Below, one piece after another: positions 24,173 to 34,465 of a stretch of DNA of 64,000 bases; the stretch's first letter is position 1, and each line of letters begins with the position of its first letter. The notes under the pieces were generated by a model, which saw only the letters and a list, made by a program, of their open reading frames with translations, was not told the DNA's origin and made no database searches. A program made the translations under genes and the position numbers. Source of the DNA: Coprinellus micaceus (Eukaryota > Basidiomycota > Agaricomycetes > Agaricales > Psathyrellaceae); contig OX596339.1 of the NCBI GenBank assembly GCA_951394405.1, positions 1,426,001 through 1,490,000 on the forward strand. The letters are read 5' to 3'.

Positions 24173-25051
24173 GCAGAGGTAATCGACTTTTACTGCTTGA
24201 GCTCTTTGTTTCCCGTTCGACATCTTCGTGCGACCGTTGGCCTTGGATGTTCGAGTTCTACACGCAGACGATCTCCCCTTCTTCGATCCACTACCCCTTT
24301 TATGTTTCCCCACCTGTTGTTACTTAGAATTATATGGCCGCTCTGACGAAACCGCAAACTTTGTAAAACCCCCATTCATTTATGACATGTCTACGATTTG
24401 TGACAATCCCCCTTTCTTTCACACCAACACTCGAGAGTTTCTTTGGGCGTTGGTCGTTTGGACGAGGGCTTACGACTTTTTGACACTATGTCGTGGCTTC
24501 TTCTACTATATGCCCTTCTCAGCTAGCGCATTCTGTTCCTTATATGTTCTCCCATTTTATCGGCGTCGTCATGCCCACCTTCCTCTCCCCTCCTCACAAA
24601 CGGCATGTCCTTCTGGACCAACCCTACAATCACCGCTCGTGGGCGCGACGATCCCCCAAAATCATTTGCGATAACCCCCTGAACTATGCCCTTCTCCGTT
24701 CTTTTACGATCCCTTGCTCACCCGAGTGCCATGTCAACGCGATCCCTCTATTTACTCAATCCTTGGCTTCGACATTGCGATACCTCTTCCATGTAGAAAA
24801 TACTGAATGATACGTCGTCCGATATCAGCAGAGTGACCACGGTGGAGAGTAGCTAGAGGTTCTCTTAGTCTATATCCCAATTCGTGGAGCCACTTGGAAA
24901 ACGTGTCTTCCAAGCGCTTGGGAGAACTTGAAGACGAAGAGGTGCAGCTACACGGGCGTTTATTTGGCGGCGCGTGATTCGTCGGGCGGTGCCGAAATTG
25001 GGCAGATAATGATCGTTATTCACGACGCGTCTTGTTCTCTCGACCGTCATC
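24173..25051. other. Intergenic between the GBD/FH3 and DBP5 genes
   Basis: T-rich 3' UTR sequence and promoter of DBP5. The 148-codon plus-strand ORF 24228-24674 has biased composition without motif and is not annotated. Confidence 0.5.
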
Positions 25052-26761
25052 ATGACCACCCTGCAGAAAGACGAAGATGGATTCTTCAACCCTGGTAAGT
25101 TTGAATATCGTTCAAAGTGGTCGATATCTCACCGTAATCGCTATAGTCCCTGCCAGTGGCTCCTCCCCATCCAAGGCGGAGGAGAAACCCGAGGAGACGC
25201 CCAAAGTAGAAGAAGCTCCCCCAAGACCTGCATCGCCCGAGAATGACCTCGTGAAGTCGTCGTTCGAGGTCAGCGTTACCCTCGCAGATCAGCAGGCAGA
25301 CCCCAACTCGCCTCTGTTCAGTGTCAAAACCTTCGAGGAACTCGGACTGTCAGAAGAGCTGCTGAAGGGTATCTACGACATGGGATTCTCCAAGCCTTCC
25401 AAGATCCAAGAACGCGCCTTGCCTTTGCTTCTCTCCAACCCAGCGACGAACATGATCGGGCAGTCGCAGTCTGGTACTGGCAAAACCGCCGCCTTCGTCC
25501 TCACCATGCTCAGCCGGATCGACTTCGACCTCCACAAGCCTCAGGCGATCTGCCTTGCGCCTTCAAGAGAGTTGGCTAGGCAGATCATGAGTGTTGTGCT
25601 CACCATGGGCAAGTACACCGCCGTACAGACGGAGTACGCGATCAAGGATCATTTGCCGAAGGATGCTTCGACCATCACAGCACAGATTATTGTGGGGAAC
25701 CCTGGAACGACGATTGACTTGGTTAGGAGGAGGGTGCTAGACACGACGAATATCAAGGTGTTTGTGTTGGATGAGGCAGATAACATGTTGGATCAGGATG
25801 GGTTGGGTGATCAGACGCTGCGAGTGAAGAAGTGAGTACCCAGCGAGACCGCGATGCGACACTCTCTAACCTTTAGGTAGCTCCCTCGCCCGCAACACCA
25901 AAACTCAGATCGTTCTCTTCTCCGCAACCTTCCCTGAGCACGTCCGTTCCTTCGCCTCCAAGTTTGCACCAAACGCGAACAAGATCGAGCTCCAGAAAGA
26001 GGAACTCTCAGTAGAAAGCATCCGTCAATTCTACATGGACTGCAAAGACGAGGAGCACAAATACGACATTCTGGTCCAACTTTACCAACTCTTGACAATC
26101 GGGCAGAGTATCATTTTCTGCAAGGTGCGTTTCCTGAGCGGCTGGCTTCCCGAAATGTCCTCTGATATATGTACATCTAACCCCCAGCACCGACACACCG
26201 CCGATCGCATCTCACAACGGATGACTGCCGAAGGCCACAAAGTCGCTTCCCTCCACGGAGCGAAGGACGCCTCTGAGCGAGACGCCATTATCGACCGATT
26301 CCGAGAGGGCAAGGAGAAGGTCCTGATCACGACCAACGTCATCGCTCGTGGTATCGATATCATGCAGGTTAACATGGTCGTGAACTACGACTTGCCGCTG
26401 ATGAACGAGCGGGATAAGTTCGCAGATGAACGACCGGATATCGAGACCTATATCCATCGTATTGGTGAGTCCCCCGCTTTTGTGTGGAAGCCTAGCTCGT
26501 GGTGGTGAACGGTAACCTGACCGTCTCATAAAGGGCGAACGGGTCGCTTTGGACGCAAAGGTATCTCGATCAACTTCGTCCACGACAAACGGACGTGGAT
26601 GCAGATGGAGCAAATCGAGAAGGCACTTGGGAGGAAGATCATCAGGATTGAGACGCATGATCTGGACGAGATGGAGGATGTGAGTCCGTCTCTGTTGTTT
26701 GCCTATGTTCCAGTTTGGCTCACATTTCTCCCAACAGAGCATGAAGAAGGCGCTGAAGTAA
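25052..26761 (+). CDS. DBP5: DEAD-box ATP-dependent RNA helicase DBP5
   Basis: Exons 25052-25094, 25147-25831, 25881-26124, 26188-26464, 26534-26679 and 26738-26761 give 472 aa. DBP5 remodels mRNPs at the cytoplasmic face of the nuclear pore to complete mRNA export. Visible helicase motifs in order: Q motif ([16 protein letters not shown]), motif I (SQSGTGKT, about 119-126), Ia (PSRELARQ), Ib ([10 protein letters not shown]), II ([12 protein letters not shown], about 219-230), III (FSATFP), IV (IIFCK), V ([10 protein letters not shown]), VI ([11 protein letters not shown], joined across an intron). The acidic N-terminal extension and the [14 protein letters not shown] stretch are diagnostic of the DBP5/DDX19 subfamily. 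The last exon codes only SMKKALK. Introns are 49-69 nt. Neighbouring 5S rRNA and CYP51 are not functionally linked. Confidence 0.95.
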
Positions 26762-26959
26762 CTGGTTGTACCTATACATTGTCCGTGACTCTTGCATTGT
26801 TTTCCCACTTTCTCCACCACCATTCCCCAGTACACCATTTCATACCAAAGCTGATTATCCCTTCAATCTCATCCTTTCGATTCGATGTGCTGTGGGACTA
26901 CACTGGCTCCGAAACCTGCAAAAACAAGGGTACTTGGGCGAGTTACCAAGTTCGTAGGT

Positions 26960-27077
26960 ATCCACGGCCATAGGGCACTGAAAGCACCGCATCCCGTCCG
27001 ATCTGCGAAGTTAAGCAGTGCGCCGCCCAGTTAGTACCACGGTGGGGGACCACGCGGGAATCCTGGGTGCCGTGGTT
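26960..27077 (+). rRNA. 5S ribosomal RNA gene
   Basis: 118 nt starting ATCCACGGCCATAGGGCACT and ending GTGCCGTGGTT match the universal fungal 5S pattern. Family hallmarks visible are GCATCCCGTCCGATCTGCG, AAGTTAAGCAGTGC and GGGAATCCTGGGTGC. The 5' and 3' ends pair to make helix I (ATCCACGGC with GCCGTGG). A T-run at 27080-27083 directly after the gene fits a Pol III terminator. It is transcribed in the same direction as DBP5, about 200 bp downstream of its stop. No second copy or other rDNA is in the window, so this is a dispersed 5S gene. Confidence 0.95.
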
Positions 27078-27614
27078 CTTTTTGTCGAGGGTCGAGGCCT
27101 CGTTATCTCCTTGAGCCTCCCGACTCCCGAGTCCCAGAGTCCAAGCTAAGTGCACTGACATTTTCGTTCTGTCAGTGTCCGACCTTGAATCTTTACGCAA
27201 ACTCATAAATACAACAACTTTCTTCTAGATCATCAGGCAATCTGCAAGTGGAGAAAACCTGTCCACAGTAGGAAGAACCCTGCATGGAGAGGCATTTGCT
27301 CCGATGGGCGCTTATTTCCTCCATCACGATAAGATTCTCGTCCACTGAGACATGACCGCGTCAGCAACCGACCATCGCTAGGAACCTTCGAACTACAAGG
27401 GCAGTCCAGATGGTGTATTCGATAACACGAAACCCCGATTACAAGCAGGTCAGTACTTCAAGCTCCAAGCTCTGACCTCCCAGTGGTAGCATCGTGAATC
27501 TTTTTCATCGCTAGGAGTGGTATACGTCGTACGTGATATGATATGCAGATAATTATATCTCTATGTGTGCAAAATAATTATATGAGAAGACGAAAGGGAC
27601 GTTAGCGTAAGTAC
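27078..27614. other. Intergenic between 5S rRNA and CYP51
   Basis: Holds the Pol III terminator T-run at 27078-27083 and the 3' region of CYP51 on the opposite strand. Otherwise nothing is recognised. Confidence 0.5.
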
Positions 27615-29497
27615 TCAGTCGAATTTGCGACGACGGTACGAGATCGTGCGAGGTTCCTTCGGGAGCGTAATCATAGTATGGTAGTTGTGCTCGGGCACCT
27701 GGTCGATGCGGATTTCGATATGGCGGATGATAGTGGCGAGGATCGTGCCCAGCTGCATGTAAGCGAACTGTTCCCCGATACACCTGTGCTTGCCGGCACC
27801 GAAAGGCTGGTATGGCGACTCAGTTCCCTTAGACACAGCACCGAATCCGTAGTCGACCTTCTCGCCGCTCTCGTCGAGGTATGTCTTGAACGCTTGGGCG
27901 GCAACACCCTCGGGGTCGCTCCACCGCTGGGGCTCAAACGAGTCGGGGTTCTTCCAGATCAGAGGGTCCATCTGCGACATGACGGGGGAGGCCATAACGA
28001 AGTGTCCGCGAGGGATGATGTAGGTCTTGTCCTTGCCAGGGTTGGAGAGGGTACCGGGGACAACGACGTCCTCGCGGACGTGACGCATGATGCTGTGGAT
28101 GGGAGGGTGCATGCGGAGGGTCTCGCGGATGACGGCATCCATAACGGGGAGGGCGCGGAGTTCTTCGTAGGTCATCGAGCGGAGGGTACCGTCGGGGTTG
28201 CCGAAGTTGGCCAATTGTTCCTTGTAGAGGGCGTCGACGATGTTAGGGTTGTTGGCGATGTGGAGGAGGGCCCAAGAACCGGTAGCCGAGGAAGTGTGTT
28301 GGCCAGCCATGAGGAGGGCAATCATGATATGGGCGATTTCGTGGTCCTGGAGAGTCTCGCCGCTACGATATGCCTGCTCCATGAGTGCTGCGATCATGTC
28401 GTGTTCACCCTGGCAGTGTGATTATTATTTGGAATTCAAATATCAATCGGGTGAGGACTCACCTCATGGTTTCCGCCCTTGCGCTTACGAACGATGTCAA
28501 CATAGAAGTCGCTCATCTTCTTCTGCGCACGGTCACGCCTCCTGTAGCTCTCGAGAGGGAGGTTGGGCAACATCCAGTTGATAGGAGTGAATCCACCGTC
28601 GAGGTCGTTGTAGAGCTCAGCATATCCCTTGTTCAAACTCGAGCGCACCTCCTTGCCTTGGAGTGTCGCCGATGCTGTGAGAATGGTAATCTCCTGCAGC
28701 ACCTGGAGGACGTCGAACTTGCCCCACTCGTTGATGTCGTTTTGCTGGAAGGTGCGGAAAGTGGCCTCCTTCTTCATGTATTCCTCAACCTCCTCCTCGA
28801 TCATTCCGACATAGGCGCGAAGGTTGTCCGTGGAGAGTCCGACCTTGACGAAACGCTTCTGTTCCATGAACTTTTCGTTGGGAACGTCGTAAACTACGTC
28901 CCTGCCGAATACTGGGGTAGTGAGAGCCTGCAATAAGAGTAAGATTAGGCTCGAATTTCCGACATAGTGGGCATGGAACGCACAGTGTAGGCATCCTCAG
29001 CGTTGAAGACGATCGACTTTCCACCAAGGATGAAGTTGTTACCCTTTGGTCCTAATGCGACGGTGACGCGCTTGCCAAGCAAGATGAAGGTGAACACGTC
29101 GCCGTACTAGGATTCGAATCCGTGTCAGTAACGAGGATATCTGCGCGTATACGCGACGCTGCACACCTTTTCCCTGCACTCGAAGAAGAATTTGAGAGGG
29201 TCATTGCCGTAGGAGATTGCTGAACCAATGAACGGGAGCCAGTGAAAGACCTCTGGGGGGTCTGTCGCCCTCTTGGGTAGGATCTACGATGCATGAGTAC
29301 CGTAACTCCCGTCACCTATTGGCTCTAGTACCCACCAACTGCCTCACAACGTTGAAGACAATCGCCAGCACAGGCACATTCACAAGCAACAGAAGAAGCG
29401 TCCGAGTATTGAGCTCCGTAATCTTCGCCTGGGCCTCAGCGAGATAGCTTGAGAACGCGTCGGGTAACGGCAACGTGCCGTTCAGAACCGCAGCCAT
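27615..29497 (-). CDS. ERG11: Lanosterol 14-alpha-demethylase (CYP51)
   Basis: Minus-strand exons 29497-29336, 29283-29167, 29106-28984, 28927-28463 and 28409-27615 give 553 aa; all four introns are phase 0 (52, 60, 56 and 53 nt). This cytochrome P450 of the ER removes the 14-alpha methyl of lanosterol/eburicol in ergosterol synthesis. A membrane anchor ([18 protein letters not shown], about 34-52) precedes the P450 fold. Visible motifs: B-C loop [10 protein letters not shown] (Tyr147, equivalent to the azole-contact Tyr132 of Candida, is unchanged), I-helix AGQHTS (324-329), K-helix ETLR (385-388), and the heme loop [11 protein letters not shown] with Cys499 as thiolate ligand. [13 protein letters not shown] and the [18 protein letters not shown] stretch are typical of CYP51 rather than other fungal P450s. 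The gene appears intact. Confidence 0.95.
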
Positions 29498-29848
29498 CGT
29501 TCAGGACGTCGACCACGCAGGAATAGCGGGGTGCGGGGAGGGAGTGAGGGGAAGGAGGAGAGCTGGAATCGGATGTTTTCTGTCACAAAATAATTCCACG
29601 TTTTATGGACCAAGAAATCAAAGGCGAAATCGAACCATTCCCATTTGATGACCGCGAATCACCGCGTATAAGGCAAAAGATTAGATTATCTCTTGGACCC
29701 CAGGCGAGATGCTTGGTCGAGATGGAGGGGGAATATAGGCCCAGATGCTCCAGAGCGAGTATGAGCGGGGATAGGTGGTGGATTAGGAATTATGTGAATG
29801 GTACTACATGTAGACAGTAACTCTAGGATATATGTGATCACGACGCCT
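29498..29848. other. Promoter region of CYP51 and 3' region of the DSS1-like gene
   Basis: No coding exon. This 351-bp stretch lies upstream of CYP51 and downstream of the minus-strand RNB gene. No convincing consensus sterol-regulatory element was identified by eye. Confidence 0.5.
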
Positions 29849-32800
29849 CTAATAGTCCCCCTTTGGATCTGCCAGGGAGAACTTGAAGACCGACTTGAGC
29901 TTCAAATCTATGCCGGACAGCTTCATTGGAAGCTGCGTGCCAAAAGGAAAATCGGTCGCGAGGCTGGTGCGCAGGCTCCCAGCCACACCCAGCTCTGGCA
30001 CGTCGACGACGTAAGCCTTCCCGGTGTCGTGCCACATGGGCCAACCCTTCGTCAAAGTATGCCCGTAATAGATCTTGTCGGGATCGTATGGTACAAAGCC
30101 CTCTCCGCGCACCTCCCCCTTCATCCACTTGTCCAAGAACTGCGCAACCCAGAAGGTCGTGTGGTTCTTCGAGGTCCTTTTCCGCATGCCCTCGGCAATT
30201 CCAAAGTTCACTCTGAACTGGTCCATCCAGTCCAGGTCGAACATTGGCTTCTGGCTATCCGCGTGTTTGCCAAGCAATGCGCGGTGCAGCTGCCAGTGCC
30301 CGACCAAGTCAAGTGCACGCCGAAGGGGGGACGTCATCCTCGAGTATCCCTCTCCGGCGCGTGCCCCGACATGGAAATGCTCGTCTGGGGTTAAGGTGTA
30401 ATTCGGAGAGTACAAACCCGTCATGTTAGTCAACCCCCGCCACACCGGCACAGCGCCGGACGCGCTCCTGACTGCTTTCAACTCCTCCGTCAAGGCCGGG
30501 CTTATCAGAAGCGGGGGAGCCAACGCCCTCCTGACCATTGGCAAATTGTGTTCGAGGGCGAACATGGACCCAACCCTTCCTGCAATCCTCATCACCTCCT
30601 GTACAAGCCCCGTTGACCCCCGTTGCGAAAATTCGGAGCTTTTGACGATAAAATCTTGGAATTCGGGGAATCCTTTGAATGCCCTTCCATCGAGGGACGG
30701 CGTCATTGAGCCTGGAGGGAAAACTCCGTAGGTCGCTGAGGCTTCGTTCCCACACGGTTGGGCGACATAGGTCTGGCACCAGTTGGCTTGAAGCGTTTGG
30801 GCAACTTCGTGCAGGGCGCGTAGGTCGTCCAATTCCTTCTTGGTGAGTTCTGGTTCTTCCACATCCGCCGCTACGTTCGCTTTAGGCCCGCCGAGTGGTC
30901 GCCGGATATCATTGGAGGCTACAGGATCATAGCCCAGGATCTTGTTCGCCGCGTCGTAGCTGAGGACGCGAACGTTGTTAATCAACCCAGCGCGGACTTT
31001 GTGGTCGACGAGTTCACCATCCCCATTGATCTTTCCGCTGAAGGTGATGGTCTTGGTGGGTTTACCCTTCTGCGAGCCAAGCGACCAGCCAAGGTCAGGG
31101 TGTTGCACGAGAGATGTGGGGAATAAGGGGACGGTGTGGTGTTGCAAATAGTGGGTTTCACCTTGCTTCATAGCGTCAATAGCAAGGATGTGTGTAGGTG
31201 GGAGGGTGGCAGTAGGGTTGGCGATGTGGGCATGTAACCAGTACGAACCGGGCTCAGAAGGTATTGGTTCGATGGAAACACCGTCATCGAGCTCCTGAGC
31301 GGTCGCTTCGTCGATAACAAACACGGGTATGTCGCCAAAGTCGTGTCGAACAGGCTCAAGGGGGTCGGATGAGTAAAGGTCTTCTGGGCCAACGGGTGCG
31401 CCGGATAGAGGTCGGTGCAAAAGAGAGCGGTTGGCGATCCTCTCCTGCCGAGCGAGGTGTGGGGAGGCCGGGTCGCATTCCGGCTCGGTATTGGGGTATT
31501 GAATGGCGAGCAGGTCCTGCCACGGGGAGAAGACACCGAGGTTGACCAGTAATTGAGCCACGTCGGACTCGGTAAAGAGCGGGTGAGTGGGGTCGAGCAT
31601 CCGCATGATGGCGGCACGGGGGATGAGGAATGGATCGGCCTGGTTAGAACGAGTGTGTCGTAGAGATAGTTTGAGAAACTGGATGATGGTCTTGTCATCT
31701 TCATTCCACGGCGTCTTCTTCAGTGCTTCGTAGGTTGGAGAGGACGTTGCGGTATCCTTTATTCTCTGGGAGGTCTTAGTAATGATGGGCTTCGCTTTTG
31801 CAACAAATTGCCTTAGGCGTTTATCTTCTTCCCTCTTCCATTTCAAAACCTTTCCAATCGTTTGGACCTCGCTTTGCGGTCGAACGGCGAAGGTCTGGGT
31901 GACGAGGTATGGGTGCTTGGCGACGAAGTGTAAGGAGTCGTTCATTAAGAACAAGTGGGCAGCGAAGATTGTGTCGAATTGGGGCTTTTCATCAATCATT
32001 TGAGCGACGTCTCCAACCGCAATCTCTCCCCATGAGTTGGGATCGTTCGCCCTGAACTTCCTCCAAACGTCGGAATCTAGGTACCTCCCTGCGGATTGGG
32101 ATTCTAGTTTGTGGACGAGCTCGCGAAGTCGTTTTAGGGCCTCCATCCGAGCTGCGAGTTGGCTGTCGTTGTCAGGAATGTCTCCAAGGCCACACCGTGT
32201 CGTCAAATTGGGGGAGATAAACGATGGGAGCACGAACGTCACGTCGTCGTGGAACGGGTACCAGACTTCGCCTGTGGGAGTAAACATGGCGATTGATTCA
32301 CGGCCGGCGTGGAACTTGGGACCAAGAGCAATTCCGAGGGTCGTTACGTCGTTACTGAGGCAAATATGAGTATTTTCATGTTTTAAGTCCAAAGGCACTC
32401 ACCGTCTGGTCGCAATGAACGAACCTGGCAGAATCTCCACGCCCCCCAAACCTGAGCCGGAGTCTCCTCCAACAAGTGGGGACTCTCCTTCAGCTTCGTG
32501 ACGGTCCATAAAGAATGTCTGCTTCTCTGCAGATTCGACATTCTGAGCCTTGGTCGGAATCATATCCCGTAACCGCTTCTCCGTATCTGGTTCCTCGAGC
32601 CGCCCCCGCCATGTCCGAGATGCCTTCTCAATTCCCTTATCTTTCTTCGCGACTTCCTTCGCTATTTCCCGCAAATCATCCCGGACATGCCCCCTCTTCA
32701 TGACCCTCCTCGCCTTCCTATTGTCAGAGTTGGGCTCAGAGGCCCTGGAGGTGGATGGGGAGCCTTCGGAGGGCGGGAGAGATGACGCTGTGGACCATAT

Positions 32801-32881
32801 TCCCGATGAGCTTGCCCGTCTACACTGCCGGGCAACGTTTTGGGTGTGCGCGAGCGCGGGTCGAGCGCCCTGACGCAGCAT
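29849..32881 (-). CDS. Mitochondrial RNB-domain 3'-5' exoribonuclease, DSS1-like
   Basis: Minus-strand exons 32881-32403 and 32354-29849 (48-nt intron) give 994 aa. The start is the first ATG; the upstream extension of the frame begins only with TTG. The N-terminus MLRQGARPALAHTQNVARQ is basic and Ser/Arg-rich, as for a mitochondrial presequence. The RNB catalytic signature is FVIDEATAQELDDGVSIE at about 500-517, with the two adjacent Asp residues that bind magnesium; the ELDDGVSIE form is that of the DSS1 branch, the mitochondrial degradosome (mtEXO) nuclease. Further RNB blocks include YLQHHTVPLFPTSLVQH and YSRMTSPLRRALDLVGHWQLHRAL, where the Arg contacts RNA. It should degrade mitochondrial transcripts together with the Suv3 helicase. 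The gene diverges from the zinc-finger gene at 33010. Confidence 0.87.
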
Positions 32882-33009
32882 GAAGGCGATGGTTCGTGAC
32901 GAACCGACAGCAAGCGCTCGCGGCTCCAAAAATTGGGTCCGGCCCGAGGGTTCCGGCGCTTTTTCTCATCTTGTTCCTGTGACCGCGACCACCACCACCA
33001 CCGACACCG
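32882..33009. promoter_or_regulatory. Bidirectional promoter region, 128 bp
   Basis: The start codons of the DSS1-like gene (minus) and the zinc-finger gene (plus) are only 128 bp apart, so both promoters must share this segment. A run of CCACCA-type repeats (around 32990-33003) lies just before the plus-strand ATG. No TATA box was seen. Confidence 0.6.
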
Positions 33010-34225
33010 ATGTTCAAGAGAGTAGAGAAGAGAAGGAAGAGGCAGGAAGAGGAGGAGGACCTTGGATTGGACGCGGAGCTGAAGCAGGTTTTGGGAATTC
33101 AAGACACCGATTCTGAGGAATCAGACTCGGACTCGTCTGACGACGGGGGAAGCAGTGATGGCGAGGGAATGGATTTTGAAGGGCTCGGCGGCTCTGACGA
33201 TGAGGAAGGCGGGTCTGGAGGGGAGGAGGACTCTGGAGACGAAGGAGAACAGGATTCCGGTGGGAGTCTACAAATTGACGCCAAAAACTACCCCGCATCC
33301 GCCCTCGGCCTCACGGTAAAACAAGTTCAGGCCGACTCCATTATCCCTGCGCCTGAGGACCCCGTACTCAACTTCTGTATCCTATGCCCACAAAAGACTC
33401 TTCGGAATCCATCTATGGTGCAGGTGCACCGCTCTTCCAATGCATGTGCGCTTTTGCTTCAACTCGACATGTTCAGTCCAACTAACTGATGCCCACCCTC
33501 GCTCTGGTTGACTCTGGTTGCTCTTCTACTTTCCACAGGCTCATAAGCGGAGACTAAACCAGTTCATAAAGCACTCCAAGGGCGCAGACCCCGAGGACGA
33601 CGCTCTCGATATCATCGAAGAGCATATGTCGGGAGAACCAGAGCCGTTCGTCCAGCCTCTGGCTGCAGAGATTGAGGGCGGTAAATCTAAACGAGCTTTG
33701 AAGAAGGTTTGTACCCCTCCACCTCTTTAGTTCGATTCACTTCTGATATGCCTCATTCGAGTGCAGGAGAAATCAAGAGCACTCCGGAAAGAGAAGCGGC
33801 AAACGGTCAAGGTCAAGGCCTACGCGAAGAAACAGGGTGGTGCTTCTTCCTCCGAGTCCAAACCATCCACCTCCCCTGGCAAGGCCGGGAAACCCTCCAA
33901 AGACGCCAAGGTGAAGTCAACGAAGAAGTCCAAGTCAGATGACGCGCCAGAACCTGCGAAGAAGAAGAGGCGCGTCGAGGAGGCCAAAGTCGACTTGACT
34001 GCAAAGGACAGGGCGGAGGTCGTCTGCGAGGCTAAACCTCAGGGGAAAGAAAAGGAGAAAAAGGCGAAGAAAAAGGCAAAGGCGCCTGCAGCCTCGGAGG
34101 CTTCCTCCTCTACAGAAGTCAAAAAACCTACTGGTCCTCCACCAAGCATCAAAAACATTGCCCGTACCGCGACGAGTAGAGCAAAGGCTGCGCTGGCCCA
34201 GAGTCGCAAGGCAAAAACGTCATAG
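33010..34225 (+). CDS. Acidic/lysine-rich protein with one C2H2-type zinc finger, unrecognised family
   Basis: Exons 33010-33441, 33539-33706 and 33767-34225 give 352 aa. The N-terminus is acidic (long Asp/Glu/Ser/Gly tract, residues about 35-85). A finger of the form C-x2-C-x13-H-x5-H follows (FCILCPQKTLRNPSM, then VHRSSN, AHKRRLNQF), similar to matrin/U1-type fingers that bind RNA. The C-terminal half is Lys-rich with several nuclear-localisation-like runs (AKKKRRVEE, KKAKKKAKA). The acidic-then-basic layout resembles nucleolar ribosome-biogenesis factors, but I do not recognise the family. To keep the second finger His, intron 1 (33442-33538, 97 nt) must use a GC donor; a GT donor at 33424 is the alternative and would break the finger. 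Confidence 0.65.
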
Positions 34226-34465
34226 CCACACCTCTGTATCTATATAGATATCCCACTCAGCTACCTTCTGATGACCTACCGACAAATAGGGAATCGAATT
34301 CGCGCTCAAGCGCAGTCGGTGCCAAAAATAAATGAGAGCAGGTATGTATACAACAGAAAGACTAGACTAACAACAGTATAACAAGAGTCCTTTGGTTACA
34401 AACACGCGGGTAATTCGCATACAGATACAGTCCATGCCCACCCAGACCCTCCTCTTCGACCCACC

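Noticed and set aside
27678..28421. 247-codon plus-strand ORF opposite CYP51
   Set aside because: Antisense shadow of a highly conserved P450 exon, with no motif of its own.
29101..29120. GGATTCGAATCC, resembling a tRNA box B on both strands
   Set aside because: It is a 12-bp palindrome inside a CYP51 intron with no acceptor stem, D arm or anticodon arm around it.
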